The notes under the pieces: generated by a model
The model's input: only the letters and a program-made list of their open reading frames with translations
What the model was told of the DNA's origin: nothing
Databases searched by the model: none
Position numbers and translations under genes: made by a program
Part shown: positions 55,952 to 64,000 of the stretch, piece after piece
How positions within the stretch are numbered: the first letter of the stretch is position 1
Layout of the letters: the number at the start of each line of letters is the position of its first letter
Source of the DNA: Nitratireductor sp. GISD-1A_MAKvit
Lineage (GTDB): Bacteria; Pseudomonadota; Alphaproteobacteria; Rhizobiales; Rhizobiaceae
Assembly (NCBI RefSeq): GCF_040819555.1
Contig: NZ_CP161920.1
Span: 3,347,001 to 3,411,000, forward strand
DNA length: 64,000 nt
Direction of reading: 5' to 3'

Positions 55952-57226
55952 ATGTTACAGGGGCTTCTCATCTCGCTACGCAGCATCATCAACAGCCAGC
56001 GCCAGGTGTTGCGCGACTATCTGGCAACGATCAGCGGCTCGGCCGGGCGGCTTGTGTTTTCGCTCGCCTATTTCGTGATTCTTGCGAACAGCCTGTCCAT
56101 CTCGGATTTCGGTCTGTTCGCCACGGCTTCCGCAGCCGGTGTCATGGTTGGTCGGCTTCTTGCCTTTGGCTTCACCGCAACGCTCTATCGTATCGCAACG
56201 GTAAAAGAGCGCCTTCTGGGTGCGTATACGTCGGGATTTCTTCTGCTGGCACTCGCCTCCCTGCCGGCCATACTCTTGGCGAGTGCGCTTCTTTACGTGG
56301 CGTTTTTCGCCGGCGACATGCGGGTTCTGCCATTTGGTCTCGTCATAGCGTCCGAGGCGGTTGCGTGGCGGCTTACCGAGACGGTGATTGTGGTCAACAA
56401 TGGCCTCCACCGCTTTTCACGTGCCGCAATATTGCTCATCGTCAGCATCGCGATACGCGCGCTTGCCGCATTTCTCTTCACCTTCCATTCCAGCCATGAT
56501 CTGTTGAGCTGGACGGTGTTTTACCTGGCGGCAAACAGCTCAGCCCTTGCCATTGCGCTCGTGTTTTTCACGCCGCGGTATCGCCTGCGGCTGCAACCGG
56601 CGCTCTACTGGCGCCGTCTGCCTGATGCTCTCTTTGTGGCCGGTGCAGAAGTTCTCTTCTATCTGCAGATGGAGCTCGACAAGCTTCTGGTTCTGGCGCT
56701 GGGCAATCCGAAACTCGCCGGCATCTACGCGATCATCATGCGGTTGGTCGACCTCACCGCGATACCCATCCGGTCATTTTCGATGCTGTTGGTCCAGCGG
56801 ATGATGCGCCAACCCGAGATGCTGGCCAGCTGGCGGCTGCGCCTTGGCATTGAGGGCGCGGTTTTTGTCGTCTCCACCGCCGCGCTCGCCACGCTTTCAC
56901 TGATCCTGCTTTTCTACCCAACACTGCTTGGTCAAAACGTTGCCGAGGCCGCACCGCTGGTCATTCTGGCACTTGCGATACCAGGCCTGCGCAATCTCAG
57001 TGAATATCATTCGGATCTGCTTTTCGCGCGCGGTCAGACTTTCATTCGCGCGCTCAATCTGGGCGCACTTGCGATGGCAAAAGCAGCGCTTCTGTCGCTG
57101 GTTGTCACCCTGTTTGTGCGGCCGGACGATATCCTCCTTTCCCTGAACGCGGTGTTCGCGGTCCTTTACGTCCTGTCCATGGTGCTCACATATCGCGCAC
57201 TCTCCAAACCGGCGAAGCGCGTTTAG
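55952..57226 (+). CDS. Polysaccharide flippase-like membrane protein (MATE/Wzx superfamily)
   Basis: A 424-residue protein with about 12 helices and a first half that resembles oligosaccharide flippases (NSLSISDFGLFATASAAGVM, then GRLLAFGFTATLYRIATV). The second half shows YLQMELDKLLVLALGNPKLA, typical of Wzx-like carriers. It would flip a lipid-linked repeat unit to the periplasm for Wzy/Wzz-type assembly. It faces the Wzz-like gene across a 199-base divergent region. No Wzy polymerase is recognised nearby. Confidence 0.82.
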   Translation: MLQGLLISLRSIINSQRQVLRDYLATISGSAGRLVFSLAYFVILANSLSISDFGLFATASAAGVMVGRLLAFGFTATLYRIATVKERLLGAYTSGFLLLALASLPAILLASALLYVAFFAGDMRVLPFGLVIASEAVAWRLTETVIVVNNGLHRFSRAAILLIVSIAIRALAAFLFTFHSSHDLLSWTVFYLAANSSALAIALVFFTPRYRLRLQPALYWRRLPDALFVAGAEVLFYLQMELDKLLVLALGNPKLAGIYAIIMRLVDLTAIPIRSFSMLLVQRMMRQPEMLASWRLRLGIEGAVFVVSTAALATLSLILLFYPTLLGQNVAEAAPLVILALAIPGLRNLSEYHSDLLFARGQTFIRALNLGALAMAKAALLSLVVTLFVRPDDILLSLNAVFAVLYVLSMVLTYRALSKPAKRV

Positions 57227-57284
57227 CGCTCAGCCGTGACCGGGGCGGTTCAGAACCGTTGTGCGCTTCAACCGGTGAAGCAGC

Positions 57285-58163
57285 CTATCCCACCAGATCG
57301 CGCAGGGGTTCCAGGCTCGTTTCGGTGAAGGACTGTATGCCGATGGCCACCTGATAGGGCTCCATTCCGGAGATGAATTTCCGCATGGCTGCAGCGTCCA
57401 GTTCCGGCCCGGACCAGTAGATGTGGCAAAGAGCACGATCATCGTGGAAATGCCCCTCGCCCTTGAGCACTTCGTCCACGTAACGACCGTAGAGAATACA
57501 CTCGGAAAACCGCCGATCGGCCACCACGGCGTTGATCCAGGGTTTGTCGTGCACGGTCTCGATATGCCGGAGCATGCCAAGCACCGTGTCGCGCCGCCAG
57601 GCGATCAGCGTGGTAATGTAATCATGATGGGAAACCTGTTCCCGGGGCAATCCGAGAGCACGCCCCGCATTGGTCGCCCATTCCCGGTGTCCCATGTCGT
57701 TCAGTGTGTGCATGCCACCACTGCGCCGGTACAGCCGCATCCGCCCGTCGCGCCAGAAGTCCGCGCAATCGAATGGCCTCAGAAACACCACGTCCGAATC
57801 GCAATAGACCAGCGTTTCCTCCTGCGCCATTTGCGCAAAGGCGATCCGGCGCAATTGCTGGACATGCCAGCCGCGAAGCGGTGCGACCCGTGTGCTCAGC
57901 CAAACATGCCGCTTGAACAGGCTTGTCGGATCGCGAACCGCATGAAGCCATGAAGGCAGAAGATCGCGCTCGTCGACAACAACGCGACGGTCCGATTCCA
58001 GCGCCCGGAATCGCTCGACATCGTGGCTGGCAACAAGCAGATAATGGCGGTCGAACCCGGTGACGAACCGGTCCATCGTCTCGCAAAGAAGCCGGCATCG
58101 TTCGAAATCCCCGGCATAGCTTGGCGTTACGAGCGCAGCGCCGTTCCCCGCTCCGGCCGTCAT
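57285..58163 (-). CDS. DUF6492 family, probable glycosyltransferase
   Basis: A 292-residue soluble protein. ALVTPSYAGDFERCRLLCET begins like a GT-A fold and LVYCDSDVVFLRPFD holds a D-x-D metal site in a nucleotide-sugar binding context. The DUF6492 family is found in polysaccharide loci. The ATG at 58163 overlaps the stop of the preceding gene by ATGA, so the two are coupled. An upstream in-frame start would run 39 residues inside that gene and is unlikely. Acceptor unknown. Confidence 0.78.
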   Translation of the reverse strand: MTAGAGNGAALVTPSYAGDFERCRLLCETMDRFVTGFDRHYLLVASHDVERFRALESDRRVVVDERDLLPSWLHAVRDPTSLFKRHVWLSTRVAPLRGWHVQQLRRIAFAQMAQEETLVYCDSDVVFLRPFDCADFWRDGRMRLYRRSGGMHTLNDMGHREWATNAGRALGLPREQVSHHDYITTLIAWRRDTVLGMLRHIETVHDKPWINAVVADRRFSECILYGRYVDEVLKGEGHFHDDRALCHIYWSGPELDAAAMRKFISGMEPYQVAIGIQSFTETSLEPLRDLVG

Positions 58164-58939
58164 CCTCTGCCTCTCCCGCCTCGAATTCTCTGTCCGAGCA
58201 CACGCAGAAGGAAAAGCGGATTGCCCACCACATAGCGACGCCACAGGCGTCGCGGCTCCAGTCCGAGGCGAAACAGCCACTCAAGCCGCATCCGCCGCAT
58301 CCAGGCCGGCGCGCGAGGCACCGCACCGCTTAGAAAATCAAGCAATGCACCCACGGCGATCGGCACGGTGCAGTGTTCCGGGCCAAGCTTCTCCGCGATC
58401 CAGAGTTCCTGACGCGGGACCCCCATGGCGACCAGAACGATGTCGGGCCGTTTTTCCTTAAGCGTTTCCAGAATGGCCTGTTCCTGCTGCACGTCGAAAT
58501 AGCCGTCGTGGAGAAAGACAAACTCATGCTGTGGCGCATGCTGCGCCAGCTTTTCCGCAGCACACAGAGCGTTCTCACGCCGGGATCCCAGCAGCCCCAC
58601 CGTCAGTTTTCCAGGTTGGCTCTTCAAGAAATCGGGCACGAAGTCCGTCCCGTTGAGATTGTCCGGAAACGCCTCACCGTAAAGCACCTTCGAGGCGATA
58701 TCGACGCCCACCCCGTCGGCAAGCACGAGAAATCCGGGAAGCGCCTGGCGGAACTGCCGGTTTGCAATCGCCACATTGGCATTGTGCGCGTTGAGAAACG
58801 TCACCCGGGTGAAATGTCGCGCGGCAATGCTTTCTGCCAGCAGGGCCGTTGCGTCATCGCGGCTGATCACCGAAACATCCGTGCCCAGTATATCCCGGCG
58901 CGGCACGATGCCAGCCCTGGTCGGCGCTTCCAGGTTCAT
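58160..58939 (-). CDS. WecG/TagA/CpsF-family glycosyltransferase
   Basis: A 259-residue GT26-type enzyme. The family blocks are clear: RVTFLNAHNANVAIANRQFR, VLADGVGVDIASKVLYGE, NGTDFVPDFL, and VLVAMGVPRQELWIAEKLGP. Members transfer N-acetylmannosamine or related sugars to lipid-linked intermediates. Both ends overlap neighbours by ATGA, giving a tightly coupled trio (GT4-like, WecG-like, DUF6492). Confidence 0.9.
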   Translation of the reverse strand: MNLEAPTRAGIVPRRDILGTDVSVISRDDATALLAESIAARHFTRVTFLNAHNANVAIANRQFRQALPGFLVLADGVGVDIASKVLYGEAFPDNLNGTDFVPDFLKSQPGKLTVGLLGSRRENALCAAEKLAQHAPQHEFVFLHDGYFDVQQEQAILETLKEKRPDIVLVAMGVPRQELWIAEKLGPEHCTVPIAVGALLDFLSGAVPRAPAWMRRMRLEWLFRLGLEPRRLWRRYVVGNPLFLLRVLGQRIRGGRGRG

Positions 58940-60111
58940 GTCGTCGTGCCCTTGGCACCAAAGCCCGCTTCGTGAAGGCCATGAAGGATGGCGCTGTCCA
59001 GTGCCTTCTTCTGTGCTTCATGAAAAGCCCGACCATCCAGATCGACCGGCCTCTCCGCCGCCTGTACCAGCGCCCGGGCAAATTCTTCAGGCTCGTCGGC
59101 AACAATGCAGTTTGCAGGCTGATGGGAAATGCCCCGCAGGGCACTGCGTGTGGCCACGCTCGGCAAACCCAGTTCAAATGTCTCAATGGATTTCAACTGC
59201 ACACCCGTGCCCGCCCGGCTCACCAGCGGAACAACCTTTCCGCTACGGATGAACTCTACCGCATCCGGCACGCGACCCACAAACGCTATCTGGGGATGAA
59301 TTCCCGCCAGGCTTTCTGGTGCGTCTCCGGCGACAGCCACCCGAAACCCCTGAGGAAGGTGTGGCACCACCTTTTCGAGAAACCAGTCGAGCCCGATACG
59401 GTTGGGCGCCCAGCTCCAGGTGCCGATCAGCGTCGCATCGAACGCCGTATCGCGCCTGATCTCGGGGCTTTCCACAGGCCCGTGAGCGACAAGGGGAAGG
59501 ACCGCCGAGCGGCGATCGTCGTCGACCATGAGAAGCTCACGGTCTTCCTGCGAAAGGGTGAAGACGAATCGGGCGTCGGAACAAAGCTTCGCTTCCAGCG
59601 CCTTGAGCAAGCCCGCCTCACGCCGGAACATGAAGCGCTCAACCGGATTGCGCGCTGCAACAGCGCTCTGGGCAGCCGAAAGATGCTCGACATTGTGCGC
59701 CACATAGATATTCGGCCTGTCTGCAAAGACTGAACGAAACGCCCCGGCAAATTGCACGGAATTGAACACAACACCGTCGACAGGGCCAATCCCTTCGAGG
59801 GCCCTGCGGACCGTCGCGGGAGTGGTCATCAGCATCTTGGCCGATGAAAAGGTCATGTTTCGCATCATCGCACGCGCCAGCCAGCGCAGCTTCGTCAGAC
59901 CACTGGCGCCTTCTGTCCGCGGATCAAGCTCGCCAAGCACGATCATGTCATCGCATTTGACGTCCCGCTCCCGTCCTGCCCATGCGAATCCCATGATGGT
60001 GACCCGGCAACCGGCACGCGAAAGCGCGCCCAGAATTGCCGCATTGGCAATCTCGTAACCGCTCTTGGGCGTTCCGCCGGGAACAATCGATGTCGCAAAG
60101 ACCAGATGCAT
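58936..60111 (-). CDS. Glycosyltransferase, GT4-like
   Basis: A 391-residue GT-B enzyme. N-terminal acceptor domain begins MHLVFATSIVPGGTPKSGYE; YVAHNVEHLSAAQSAVAARN and the C-terminal donor half with LIGTWSWAPNRIGLDWFLEK and FELGLPSVATRSALRGI follow. The ATG at 60111 (AGGA 10 bases before) is preferred to one 30 bases upstream. First gene of the coupled minus-strand trio. It belongs to the same surface polysaccharide locus. Confidence 0.82.
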   Translation of the reverse strand: MHLVFATSIVPGGTPKSGYEIANAAILGALSRAGCRVTIMGFAWAGRERDVKCDDMIVLGELDPRTEGASGLTKLRWLARAMMRNMTFSSAKMLMTTPATVRRALEGIGPVDGVVFNSVQFAGAFRSVFADRPNIYVAHNVEHLSAAQSAVAARNPVERFMFRREAGLLKALEAKLCSDARFVFTLSQEDRELLMVDDDRRSAVLPLVAHGPVESPEIRRDTAFDATLIGTWSWAPNRIGLDWFLEKVVPHLPQGFRVAVAGDAPESLAGIHPQIAFVGRVPDAVEFIRSGKVVPLVSRAGTGVQLKSIETFELGLPSVATRSALRGISHQPANCIVADEPEEFARALVQAAERPVDLDGRAFHEAQKKALDSAILHGLHEAGFGAKGTTT

Positions 60112-60231
60112 GCAGGAATCCTGTTTGGCTTGTTTTTTCAAACAGCAGTGAACTCTTGATTAAGGAGACACAACCGTAAGAGGTTTCGTCAGGTAGATTG
60201 CGGTTTTCGGTGTGGAAAATACTTGCCGTAT

Positions 60232-60246
60232 TTAACGCCGCCTTAA
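60232..60246. promoter_or_regulatory. CtrA-type box between divergent glycosyltransferase genes
   Basis: TTAACGCCGCCTTAA is TTAA-N7-TTAA, the symmetric CtrA core. It lies 121 bases upstream of the minus-strand trio and 49 before the plus-strand GT2 gene. Confidence 0.5.
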
Positions 60247-60294
60247 TGGGCAACATCGCTTATAAAGCTCCTCGAAAGAGTTGAAGGCGGGATC

Positions 60295-61293
60295 GTGACG
60301 GAAGCCGAACCAGAAATGTCAGTTTCAATCTTTGCGCGCACGCCAACGCTGAACGCCGAGGCGATCGAATGTGTCGTGACCGTTCCCACATTCAAGCGTC
60401 CCGATCAACTTCTGAAAACGCTGCATTCCCTCTCATCTCAGATCACCGAGCGGCGCTTCGCGATCATCGTGATGGAAAACGAAGCCGAGGAGCGCGCAGG
60501 CGCAATCGCAACCGCCCCCCTGTTCGAAGACGGAACCTTCAACGGACTCGTGATCATCGCCCACAGGCGGGGCAATTGCTGTGCCTATAATGCCGGCTGG
60601 GAAACCGCCCTCGCCGAATTTCCGAACTTTCGCCACCTCGCCGTCATCGACGATGATGAACTGGCTTCCCCGCACTGGCTGGAAAACCTCTGTTCCACCG
60701 CCGAGCGCTTTGAGGCCGACATCGTCGGTGGCCCACAAGTGCCCGTATTCGCGAAACCCGCGCATGAACGCTGGGCGTCTCATCCGGTCTTCGCTCCACC
60801 CTATGATGAGACGGGCTCTGTCCCGGCGCTTTACTCATCCGGCAATCTGCTCGTGTCGCGGCGGGTTCTGGAGGCGATGCCGCGCCCGTTCCTCGACCTG
60901 CGCTTCAACTTCATGGGTGGCGGGGATTCCGATTTTCTCAGCCGCGCCAGTCAGAAGGGCTTCCGCCTTGCCTGGTCCGCCGAGGCCGAGACACAGGAGA
61001 TCGTGCCCGAACGCCGCGTCGAACGGGACTGGATTCGCGCCCGTGCGCTGCGCAATGGCGTCATCTCCACGCTTGTCGAGAAGAAGAAGCGGCGAGATCA
61101 GGGGTTTGGCAAGCTGCGTGTCTTTCTAAAGAGCCTCGTGCTGCTTGCCGCCTCGCCGTTTCGCGGTGCGCTCCGCCTTGCCGCGACGGGCTCCGTCTCG
61201 ATCGCCATGTATCCCGTTTATGTCGGGCTCGGCCGCGTCATGGCCGAGTTCGGCTATGCCAATGAACAATACCGCGAGCCGGAGAAGAATTAA
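60295..61293 (+). CDS. GT2-family glycosyltransferase
   Basis: A 332-residue GT-A enzyme. ECVVTVPTFKRPDQLLKTLH begins the domain, HLAVIDDDELASPHW gives the D-D-D metal region, FMGGGDSDFLSRASQKGF is the acceptor loop. A C-terminal hydrophobic stretch (LVLLAASPFRGALRLAATGS) suggests membrane contact. GTG start with AAGGCGGG upstream; an ATG at 60316 is an alternative. It is divergent from the glycosyltransferase trio across the CtrA-type box. Confidence 0.85.
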   Translation: MTEAEPEMSVSIFARTPTLNAEAIECVVTVPTFKRPDQLLKTLHSLSSQITERRFAIIVMENEAEERAGAIATAPLFEDGTFNGLVIIAHRRGNCCAYNAGWETALAEFPNFRHLAVIDDDELASPHWLENLCSTAERFEADIVGGPQVPVFAKPAHERWASHPVFAPPYDETGSVPALYSSGNLLVSRRVLEAMPRPFLDLRFNFMGGGDSDFLSRASQKGFRLAWSAEAETQEIVPERRVERDWIRARALRNGVISTLVEKKKRRDQGFGKLRVFLKSLVLLAASPFRGALRLAATGSVSIAMYPVYVGLGRVMAEFGYANEQYREPEKN

Positions 61294-61380
61294 CCGCTCA
61301 GACGGTCGACTTCCCAACGCCGATTGTGTATCGCTCCCCTCCCCCAGGCGAACCACATTCCGGCAAGGACCATCCCCATG

Positions 61381-62640
61381 CGAGCGCACAGCGGCGGCAT
61401 CGACTTCGGCACGTCGAATTCCACAGTGGGCTTCATGGAGAACGGCGCACCCCGCCTCATTGCGCTCGAAGCAGGCGAGGTCACCATGCCGAGCGCCATT
61501 TTCTTCAGTTTCGAGGACGACTGCACCTATTTCGGGCGCAGCGCCGTCAGCCGCTATACGGAGAATGTGGAGGGCCGCCTCCTGCGCGCGCTCAAGAGTG
61601 TTCTGGGCTCATCCCTCATTCACGAGAAAACGCGCATCAAGGCACATTCCATCGCTTTCTCCGACATTATCGGCTCATTTCTGCATTTTCTGAAAGAAAA
61701 TCTGGAAAACCATCTCGGCGGTCCGGTCGACAACATCGTGCTTGGACGTCCCGTGCAGTTTGTCGATGACAATCCGGAAGCCGACAGACGCGCGCAGGGC
61801 GAGCTGGAGAATGCTGCCCGCAGGCGCGGCTTCGCCAATATCGAATTTCAGTTCGAACCCATTGCCGCCGCCCTCGATTATGAGCAGCAGGTTGGCCGCG
61901 AAGAACTCGCGCTCATCGTCGATATCGGCGGCGGCACGTCCGATTTTTCCATTGTCCGCGTTTCCTCCGACCGTGCGAAACGGGCGGACCGCAAGGACGA
62001 TATTCTGGCAAACCACGGCGTGCATATCGGCGGAACGGATTTCGACCGGCTTTTGAGCCTCGCCCGCCTGATGCCGGAATTCGGCTATCGCACGCAGACG
62101 AAGGACGGCAAGCGCTTTCTGCCGGCGGGTTATTTCAACGACCTGGCCACCTGGCAGCGCATTCACATGCTCTACACCAACAGGGCAATGACCGACTTGC
62201 GGCAGATCCGCTACGAAGCCGCCCGGCCCGATCTGGTCGAGCGCATGATCGACGTGGTTGCCAGCCGGCAGGGCCATGCGGCGGTCGGCGCGGTGGAGCG
62301 GGCGAAGATCGCTCTGACGGACGAAACCGAGAGCGCCATCAATCTTCCGCTCACCGACGAGACGCTCGACCTGCCGGTCACACGCGATCAGTTGAACGAC
62401 GCCATTTCCGCCCCCGTCGAGCGCGTAGAAATGGCCGTTTCCGAAACACTCGCTCAGGCCGAAATCGCGCCTGAACAAATCACCGCCCTCTTCCTCACCG
62501 GCGGCTCGTCGGCCATCCCGCTTCTGCGGGAAAACGTCCTGCGCATGCTGCCTGCCGCATCCGTTGTCGAAGGCGACATGTTCGGCTCCGTCGGTCGCGG
62601 TCTGGCATTGGATGCAGGCCGCAGGTTCGGCCCTTCTTGA
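61381..62640 (+). CDS. Hsp70-family protein, YegD type
   Basis: A 419-residue Hsp70-like ATPase without the long substrate-binding domain. Phosphate 1 is GGIDFGTSNSTVGF, phosphate 2 is ALIVDIGGGTSDFSIV, the adenosine motif is ALFLTGGSSAIPLLREN. The length and the TSNS loop fit YegD-type proteins rather than DnaK. AAGGA lies before the ATG at 61381; an earlier start at 61324 lacks an RBS. It follows the GT2 gene by 87 bases, perhaps in one transcript. Substrates of YegD are unknown. Confidence 0.9.
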   Translation, partial: RAHSGGIDFGTSNSTVGFMENGAPRLIALEAGEVTMPSAIFFSFEDDCTYFGRSAVSRYTENVEGRLLRALKSVLGSSLIHEKTRIKAHSIAFSDIIGSFLHFLKENLENHLGGPVDNIVLGRPVQFVDDNPEADRRAQGELENAARRRGFANIEFQFEPIAAALDYEQQVGREELALIVDIGGGTSDFSIVRVSSDRAKRADRKDDILANHGVHIGGTDFDRLLSLARLMPEFGYRTQTKDGKRFLPAGYFNDLATWQRIHMLYTNRAMTDLRQIRYEAARPDLVERMIDVVASRQGHAAVGAVERAKIALTDETESAINLPLTDETLDLPVTRDQLNDAISAPVERVEMAVSETLAQAEIAPEQITALFLTGGSSAIPLLRENVLRMLPAASVVEGDMFGSVGRGLALDAGRRFGPS

Positions 62641-62770
62641 TTTAGATTAAGTGTCGATCTGATTCGGCAAACACATTATCAAGATGAATATTCGACATCT
62701 CGTAAAAGTGATGTAATGCTATTAATTAACTTCCTGACCATTTGAAACGATCGTACGATGGAATTTTTGA

Positions 62771-63478
62771 ATGTCACAAACTCTTTCTCAGACTCAAATA
62801 ATTCGATCTCTTGGTCAGGCTCTCGAATGGTTTGAAAAAGAGATATCTTGGGGAGTGGCCCCTGGCGAATTAAACCATCTAACCGGGCGAATTGGCGAAT
62901 TGTATGCAGCCATGGTTACCCGAGGCCAAATGGCTCTACAGACCAACCAACGCGGATATGATGTTGTATCTTTGGATGGTCATAAGATCTCTGTTAAAAC
63001 AATAACCACTTCGAGCCACGTTACATTTAAAAAAAGCACATTTTCTCTTGCTGACCGCGTGATGATTCTTCGTTTAATCACTGATGAAGATGAGGTTTCG
63101 ATTGAAGAAATATTAGACTGCTCATCGGAAAATCTTCCGACACATAGAGTAAACAAAAATGGTGATTACACCATATACTTAGGAAACATTTCTAAAGTAT
63201 TAGAAGAAACTAAGGGCGAGCCTAGATCATCACGCATACCGATCGAGCAACTTCGCAAACTTCGGGAAACAGGAAGCGCGGTGTTTGAGCAATACAAAAT
63301 TACTCAGTTTGAAAATGGAAGTGTAATTGTCGAAAACTCTGGATCCGTTGAAGATGTGGCAAAGCCAATTTTGAGATACATAGCTAAAAATATAGGTGTT
63401 GATATATTGAACGATGCCGGAAATAAAAAGAATACAAGATCATTAGGGTCGGACATAATAAGGTCGCTCAAATCTTAA
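62771..63478 (+). CDS. AT-rich accessory gene, DUF6998-like, possible PD-(D/E)XK nuclease fold
   Basis: A 235-residue soluble protein. The core at 36-80 reads LTGRIGELYAAMVTRGQMAL, then GYDVVSLDGHKISVKTITT, which resembles the DUF6998 family as I remember it. Glu43, Asp64 and Lys76 could make a nuclease-like metal site, though the residue two before Lys76 is Ser. The C-terminal third is Lys/Asn-rich. Codon use and composition differ from neighbours: 24 of 60 bases are G or C at 63001-63060, against a window that is clearly above 55%. It interrupts the Hsp70-proC interval. Its role (DNA defence or repair) is inference. Confidence 0.65.
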   Translation: MSQTLSQTQIIRSLGQALEWFEKEISWGVAPGELNHLTGRIGELYAAMVTRGQMALQTNQRGYDVVSLDGHKISVKTITTSSHVTFKKSTFSLADRVMILRLITDEDEVSIEEILDCSSENLPTHRVNKNGDYTIYLGNISKVLEETKGEPRSSRIPIEQLRKLRETGSAVFEQYKITQFENGSVIVENSGSVEDVAKPILRYIAKNIGVDILNDAGNKKNTRSLGSDIIRSLKS

Positions 63479-63595
63479 TCGTTGCATAATCCGCTCAAGA
63501 TGAGATTGATCTCGCTGGGCTTATAGTCTTTCTTCCCCCATTGCATTTCCCGCCTGCACGCGGCATTCCTTTGCCGTCATCAAGGGAGAAGTTTC

Positions 63596-64000
63596 ATGGG
63601 CAAATCGGTCATCCTCGTCGGCTGCGGCAATATGGGTTACGCCATGCTGAAGGGCTGGATCGCGGCGGGCAAGCTGGCCGCGAAGGACGCAACCGTCATC
63701 GAGCCGAACGAGGGTTTGCGCGCCCGTGCTGCCGCGCAGGGTGTCACGGTCGCAGAAAACGTCGACGAGCTTTCCGCAGGCGCTGACATGATTGTCTTTG
63801 CCGTCAAGCCGCAGGTCATCCGCGATGTCGCCCCCACCTATGCCCGTTTTGCCGACAAGGCCACATTCGTCAGCGTTCTGGCCGGCACCGGCACGGCCAC
63901 GTTTGAGGAAATTCTCGGCCGCCATGCCGCGATCATGCGCTGCATGCCCAACACGCCGGCCGCCATTGGCAAGGGCATGATGGTGCTGTTCTCCAACCGC
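63596..64000 (+). CDS. proC: Pyrroline-5-carboxylate reductase, N-terminal part, cut by the window end
   Basis: The first 135 residues of ProC from the ATG at 63596: MGKSVILVGCGNMGYAMLKG is the Rossmann start with G-x-G-x-M-G, then DMIVFAVKPQVIRDV and IMRCMPNTPAAIGKGM. It makes proline from pyrroline-5-carboxylate with NAD(P)H. AAGGGAGAA precedes the start. The remainder lies outside the window. Upstream 63479-63595 is still AT-rich at its left end and returns to normal composition by about 63535. Confidence 0.95.
   Translation, partial: MGKSVILVGCGNMGYAMLKGWIAAGKLAAKDATVIEPNEGLRARAAAQGVTVAENVDELSAGADMIVFAVKPQVIRDVAPTYARFADKATFVSVLAGTGTATFEEILGRHAAIMRCMPNTPAAIGKGMMVLFSNR

Overview
The window reads as chromosomal DNA of a GC-rich alphaproteobacterium of the order Hyphomicrobiales (Rhizobiales). 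The grounds are the gene order murA, DUF2948, UPF0262, low-molecular-weight phosphatase, infA, maf, yacG; a PdhS/PleC-type cell-cycle kinase preceded by a CtrA box; an Irr-type ICE box before an iron ABC transporter; a zwf-pgl-edd operon; and a tRNA-His with the G1:U72 and A73 identity typical of alphaproteobacteria. I cannot name the family or genus. Nearly all of the window is ordinary, densely packed chromosome. The clearest foreign segment is an AT-rich gene at 62771-63478.

Layout. 1-2.8 kb: a cut secreted protein, a LysR regulator divergent from a glutathione-transferase-like gene, and a mini heme-copper-oxidase-like membrane protein. 2.8-5.3 kb: a galactitol-type PTS operon (EIIC-EIIA-EIIB) with promoter and terminator. 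6-7.6 kb: a membrane-anchored regulator-like protein and tRNA-Thr. 7.8-12.2 kb: the murA-to-yacG housekeeping run. 12.3-15.7 kb: a DUF1127 gene divergent from a LysR gene, then xseA carrying a frameshift. 15.8-20.3 kb: tRNA-His, a phasin gene with a legible promoter and operator, and the 1134-residue PAS histidine kinase. 20.3-23.4 kb: iron-regulated fbpA and fbpB. 23.6-27.7 kb: acetoacetyl-CoA synthetase and an AsmA-like protein.

27.8-45.5 kb is mainly putrescine and polyamine metabolism: puuA1-potFGHI on the minus strand, puuA2-puuB on the plus strand, and an aldehyde dehydrogenase plus SDR operon followed by an SLC13 permease. Between the two puuA genes lie a quinone-reductase-like gene and aceA (isocitrate lyase), divergent from an XRE/IrrE-like regulator of the RamB/ScfR type. 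The aceA intergenic region carries seven TTACA elements. 45.7-49.7 kb: Entner-Doudoroff genes zwf (frameshifted), pgl and edd. 49.8-53.0 kb: DUF2254, a GlxA/AraC regulator and folD. 53.2-61.3 kb: an envelope polysaccharide locus with a Wzz-like protein, a flippase, a WecG-type transferase, a DUF6492 protein and two further glycosyltransferases, with CtrA-like boxes in its divergent promoters. 61.4-64 kb: a YegD-type Hsp70, the AT-rich gene, and the start of proC.

Functional links. Phasin and acetoacetyl-CoA synthetase, both tied to polyhydroxybutyrate turnover, carry TGC-rich dyads at matching distances upstream. Putrescine uptake and the glutamylation route would deliver GABA/succinate carbon next to a glyoxylate-cycle gene. 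The cell-cycle kinase and the polysaccharide locus share CtrA-type sites. Two single-base frameshifts (xseA, zwf) both fall in short G/C homopolymers and may be sequencing errors. I found no CRISPR array, insertion sequence, prophage or rRNA.
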